A stretch of 64,000 nt of DNA from Muriicola jejuensis (GTDB lineage: Bacteria; Bacteroidota; Bacteroidia; Flavobacteriales; Flavobacteriaceae): contig NZ_JAABOP010000001.1 in NCBI RefSeq assembly GCF_010671595.1, forward strand, positions 372,001 to 436,000. Reading direction: 5' to 3'. Position numbers and translations under genes: made by a program. The notes beneath the pieces are model-generated. The model was not told the origin of the DNA. It did no database searches and was given only the letters and a program-made list of their open reading frames with translations. Positions 61,806 to 64,000 of this stretch are shown here, piece by piece; position 1 is the stretch's first letter, and each line of letters begins with the position of its first letter.

Positions 61806-62354
61806 TTATTCCAGGATCCCGTCCACGATGCCGTATTCCACGGATTCTTCGGCACCCATCCAGTAATCGCGGTTAAAGTCCTTCATAATCTTATCAAAGG
61901 ATTGCCCGCAATTTTCCGCGAGGATCTTCGCTCCCAGTTCTTTGGTCTTAATGATCTCCTTGGCCTGGATCTCTATGTTGGAAGCCTGTCCTCGGGCTCC
62001 CCCGCTGGGCTGGTGGATCATGACCCGGGCGTGGGGCTGGATAAACCTCCTCCCCTTTTTCCCTACGGACAAGAGGATGGAACCCATGGAAGCGGCCAGT
62101 CCCGTGCAAATGGTGGAAACCGGGCTTTTCAGGGATTTGATGGTATCGTATATGGCAAAGCCGGAAGTGACATAGCCCCCCGGGCTGTTGATATAGAGCT
62201 GGATCTCTTTGTTGTTCTGCATGTCGAGGTACATGAGTCGGTCGATAACGTGTTTAGCCGAATCATCGTCGACCATCCCCCACAGGAATACTTTTCTCTC
62301 CTGAAGTAACTTCTCGTCTATGGCCTCCTGTACCTTACCTTTCTTTGCACTCAT
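61806..62354 (-). CDS. clpP: ATP-dependent Clp protease proteolytic subunit
   Basis: A 182-residue serine protease subunit. The triad can be placed: Ser89 in GLAASMGSIL, His114 in ARVMIHQPSGG and Asp163 in NRDYWMGAEE. It lacks a long amino-terminal propeptide. The sequence around YINSPGGYVTSGFAIYDTIK is standard. The neighbours clpX and tig, usual partners of the main clpP, are absent, so this may be a second, paralogous ClpP, as many Bacteroidota have; that is inference. Confidence 0.94.
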   Translation of the reverse strand: MSAKKGKVQEAIDEKLLQERKVFLWGMVDDDSAKHVIDRLMYLDMQNNKEIQLYINSPGGYVTSGFAIYDTIKSLKSPVSTICTGLAASMGSILLSVGKKGRRFIQPHARVMIHQPSGGARGQASNIEIQAKEIIKTKELGAKILAENCGQSFDKIMKDFNRDYWMGAEESVEYGIVDGILE

Positions 62355-62374
62355 AATGACTTTTTATTTGCCCT

Positions 62375-62382
62375 CAAAGGTA
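62375..62382 (-). promoter_or_regulatory. -7 element of clpP
   Basis: On the minus strand TACCTTTG matches TAnnTTTG, 20 bases before the clpP ATG. A CTTG 21 bp upstream is a weak -33. The rest of the 292-base gap up to 62646 holds only the promoter of the next gene and otherwise nothing I can name. Confidence 0.55.
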
Positions 62383-62591
62383 CGCATTTACCGCCCATTT
62401 TGACAAGTCGGCCCGCGCCAAAATTGCACATAATCAAGACCCTCTATTTCAGTAGATTATAAAAAACCTGAAAACCGGCTCCACTAGTTTCTGTAAGAAA
62501 AAGAATGTTCCTCAATCCTCGGTCATCTGACTTGAACACTTTGCGATATCCACTTGAACTTACAAAGAATATTTTGGGGAAGCGGAAAATG

Positions 62592-62626
62592 TTTGATAGG
62601 TAACTTATCCAAACCTGTTATCTTTG
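62592..62626 (+). promoter_or_regulatory. Promoter of the 62.6 kb lipoprotein gene
   Basis: TTTG at 62592-62595, a 23-base spacer and TATCTTTG at 62619-62626, 20 bases before the ATG. Both elements match the Bacteroidota consensus; the spacer is at the long end. Confidence 0.7.
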
Positions 62627-62646
62627 GAAAAAATTGAAAAAATCAC

Positions 62647-63312
62647 ATGAAAAAATTCCTGACTCTCTCGGCCTTGCTTTGTCTGCTGTTTGCCTGTAAA
62701 ACAGAAAAAAAGGCCCCTCCAAAAGAAGAAATGAACATTCTGGAACAGGTCGCAAAGGCACATGGGATGGAGAACTGGAATAAGGTTAAGGAGATCCGTT
62801 TCACCTTTAACGTGGACCGGGACACTGTACATTTTGAAAGGGAATGGGTATGGGATACCAAATCCCAGGAGGTCAGGGGCATATCAAGGGGAGACACCAT
62901 ACTGTATAACCGCAGGGCTGTAGACAGCCTTTCGGAGAGGGCAGATGCCGCTTTTATCAATGACAAATACTGGCTGCTGGCCCCCATCAACATCACATGG
63001 GATAAAAACAATCTTACCTACTCCGTTGAGGAAAAAGTTCCGGCCCCCATCAGCAGCGATTCCCTGACCAAACTGACCGTGGTCTACGGGAACGATGGCG
63101 GGTATACCCCGGGTGATGCCTATGATTTTTATTTAGGAGAGGACTTCCTGGTCCGCGAATGGGTATTCCGGAAGGGCAACAGTCCGGAACCTTCCAGTGT
63201 GACCACATGGGAGGGTTATGAAGAGTTGAACGGACTCAATATCTCTACCATGCACAAGAATAAGGAGGGGAATTTTTCTCTTTATTTCACGAACGTGCAG
63301 GTGATCCGGTAG
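62647..63312 (+). CDS. Putative lipoprotein of unknown function
   Basis: A 221-residue lipoprotein (LLFACKTEKKAP, lipobox Cys near residue 17). The mature part reads like a LolA/LolB-type or TlpA-substrate barrel: opening AKAHGMENWNKVKEIRFTFNVDRD, then strands with regular aromatic residues. Bacteroidota carry many such proteins with a first helix followed by a half barrel; the family was not identified securely. Single gene with its own promoter; convergent with an MFS transporter gene. Confidence 0.8.
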   Translation: MKKFLTLSALLCLLFACKTEKKAPPKEEMNILEQVAKAHGMENWNKVKEIRFTFNVDRDTVHFEREWVWDTKSQEVRGISRGDTILYNRRAVDSLSERADAAFINDKYWLLAPINITWDKNNLTYSVEEKVPAPISSDSLTKLTVVYGNDGGYTPGDAYDFYLGEDFLVREWVFRKGNSPEPSSVTTWEGYEELNGLNISTMHKNKEGNFSLYFTNVQVIR

Positions 63313-63314
63313 GT

Positions 63315-64000
63315 TCAGTTTTTCCTGATCCTGTTTTTCCTCATCAACAAGGAAGTAAAGAGCACGACCACTACCCCTGTGAGCAGGACCGAAAAACTCG
63401 TATTGAGGGAGTACTGCTCAGCGAGGAAGCCGAGGATGACAGGGCCCAGCAAAAAGCCAGAATATCCGGAACCGGCGATAAAGGCTACCCCCTGGGATGA
63501 TTCCACTCCTTTCACATTCCCACCAATCCGGAAAAGTTCTGGGATGATCACTGAAAATCCGAGTCCGGTCAGGGCAAATCCCAGGATGGCCATGTAGGTA
63601 TGGCCTGCGAGAACGCAAAGATACCCGGCAATAGCAATAGAAGATCCAAGAGCCACGATCCTTACGGACCCAATTCTGGCACTGATGGCATCTCCCAGAA
63701 ATCGGCCCAGGGTCATGGTGATCTGAAATCCCAGGAACCCGGCTCCCCAAAGGGCCTCAGGGGCAAGGGACACTTCCTTCAGGAACAGACCACTCCAGTC
63801 TACGATAGCGCCCTCGCTGGCCATGACCACAAAAGAGACAACCCCCAGTAACAACAGGGGTTTGAAATTTCTAAAACTGAAGGGTTCCTTCTCTACCGGT
63901 GCCGCCTTGATATGCAGATATCGCTTTGAAAAAATAAGGTTGACCGAAAGAACAAGGATCACCGCCGCAATCATATGTAACATCCTGTTCTCAAAAACGA
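63315..64000 (-). CDS. MFS transporter, YbjJ/FucP-like (5' part beyond window)
   Basis: The visible 228 codons are the second half of a major facilitator transporter with six membrane helices. The segment EGAIVDWSGLFLKEV and GFQITMTLGRFLGDAISARIGS match the YbjJ-type group, and GFALTGLGFSVIIPELFRIGG follows. The reading frame stays open through the window end, so the amino-terminal half lies outside. Possible substrates are sugars or small metabolites; not assignable. Confidence 0.88.
   Translation of the reverse strand, partial: VFENRMLHMIAAVILVLSVNLIFSKRYLHIKAAPVEKEPFSFRNFKPLLLLGVVSFVVMASEGAIVDWSGLFLKEVSLAPEALWGAGFLGFQITMTLGRFLGDAISARIGSVRIVALGSSIAIAGYLCVLAGHTYMAILGFALTGLGFSVIIPELFRIGGNVKGVESSQGVAFIAGSGYSGFLLGPVILGFLAEQYSLNTSFSVLLTGVVVVLFTSLLMRKNRIRKN

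Noticed and set aside
62355-62591. Gap upstream of the 62.6 kb lipoprotein examined for RNA genes or repeats
   Set aside because: Apart from the clpP promoter element the sequence shows no hairpin with a T run, no repeat and no convincing reading frame.
1-64000. CRISPR arrays, insertion sequences, integrases and toxin-antitoxin pairs
   Set aside because: No spaced direct repeats, transposase or recombinase motifs or typical small gene pairs were seen in any gap or frame; the window reads as core chromosome.

Overview
The window looks like a chromosomal segment of a marine-type member of the Flavobacteriaceae (phylum Bacteroidota) with a base composition near 50% G+C as judged by eye. The evidence is: several promoters of the Bacteroidota housekeeping type (TTTG, about 19-23 bp, then TAnnTTTG); start codons without Shine-Dalgarno sequences; many lipoproteins and DUF families typical of the group (DUF2851, DUF1573, DUF4174); a Bacteroidota-type gene order rsfS-ftsH-LUD-cdsA-psd-acyl-CoA-binding protein; and the block RluA synthase-PASTA protein-ddl-coaD. 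No IS element, prophage, CRISPR array, tRNA or rRNA was seen. No gene-free stretch exceeds 300 bases.

Layout. 1-5.2 kb: DUF2851, rhodanese, a MarR regulator with a clear operator over its own promoter, nitroreductase, YceI protein and an arylsulfotransferase-like lipoprotein. 5.2-11.8 kb: a complete trpEGDCFBA operon preceded by a full ribosome-mediated attenuator (promoter, leader peptide with three consecutive Trp codons, alternative hairpins, intrinsic terminator). 11.9-21.6 kb: M20 peptidase, PEP carboxylase, uracil-DNA-glycosylase-like protein, tiny ribosomal protein THX, YaaA, RluA-type pseudouridine synthase, PASTA protein, ddl, coaD. 21.8-32.2 kb: a five-PAS histidine kinase with a receiver-only partner, NUDIX/pyrE divergent pair, biotin ligase, and the rsfS-ftsH-phospholipid cluster. 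32.2-46.5 kb: creatininase and sterol-desaturase-family genes, a two-component system divergent from an outer-membrane barrel protein, LRR lipoprotein, valS, DUF1573, aspartyl protease with PDZ, aminotransferase, murB. 46.5-54.1 kb: ECF sigma/anti-sigma pair, small cysteine protein, a second ECF sigma, lipA, gap, TPR hybrid histidine kinase, lpxK. 54.1-64 kb: Nif3-like protein, a coiled-coil protein with a degenerate zinc ribbon, DUF4174, kynurenine 3-monooxygenase, and a light-repair operon (flavin reductase, DUF2256, CRY-DASH, iron-sulfur photolyase), then clpP, a lipoprotein and a truncated MFS transporter.

The strongest regulatory find is the trp attenuator, where leader peptide, antiterminator and terminator can be assigned base by base. 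The most interesting accessory module is the photolyase operon: two photolyases of different classes with a flavin reductase and a small zinc-finger protein, behind a repeated GTTTAAC element. I did not find an obviously new defence or mobile system. The less explained signals are short: two leader-like transcripts ending in terminators (near 16.2 and 36.45 kb) and an 18-codon reading frame after a strong hairpin at 46.5 kb.
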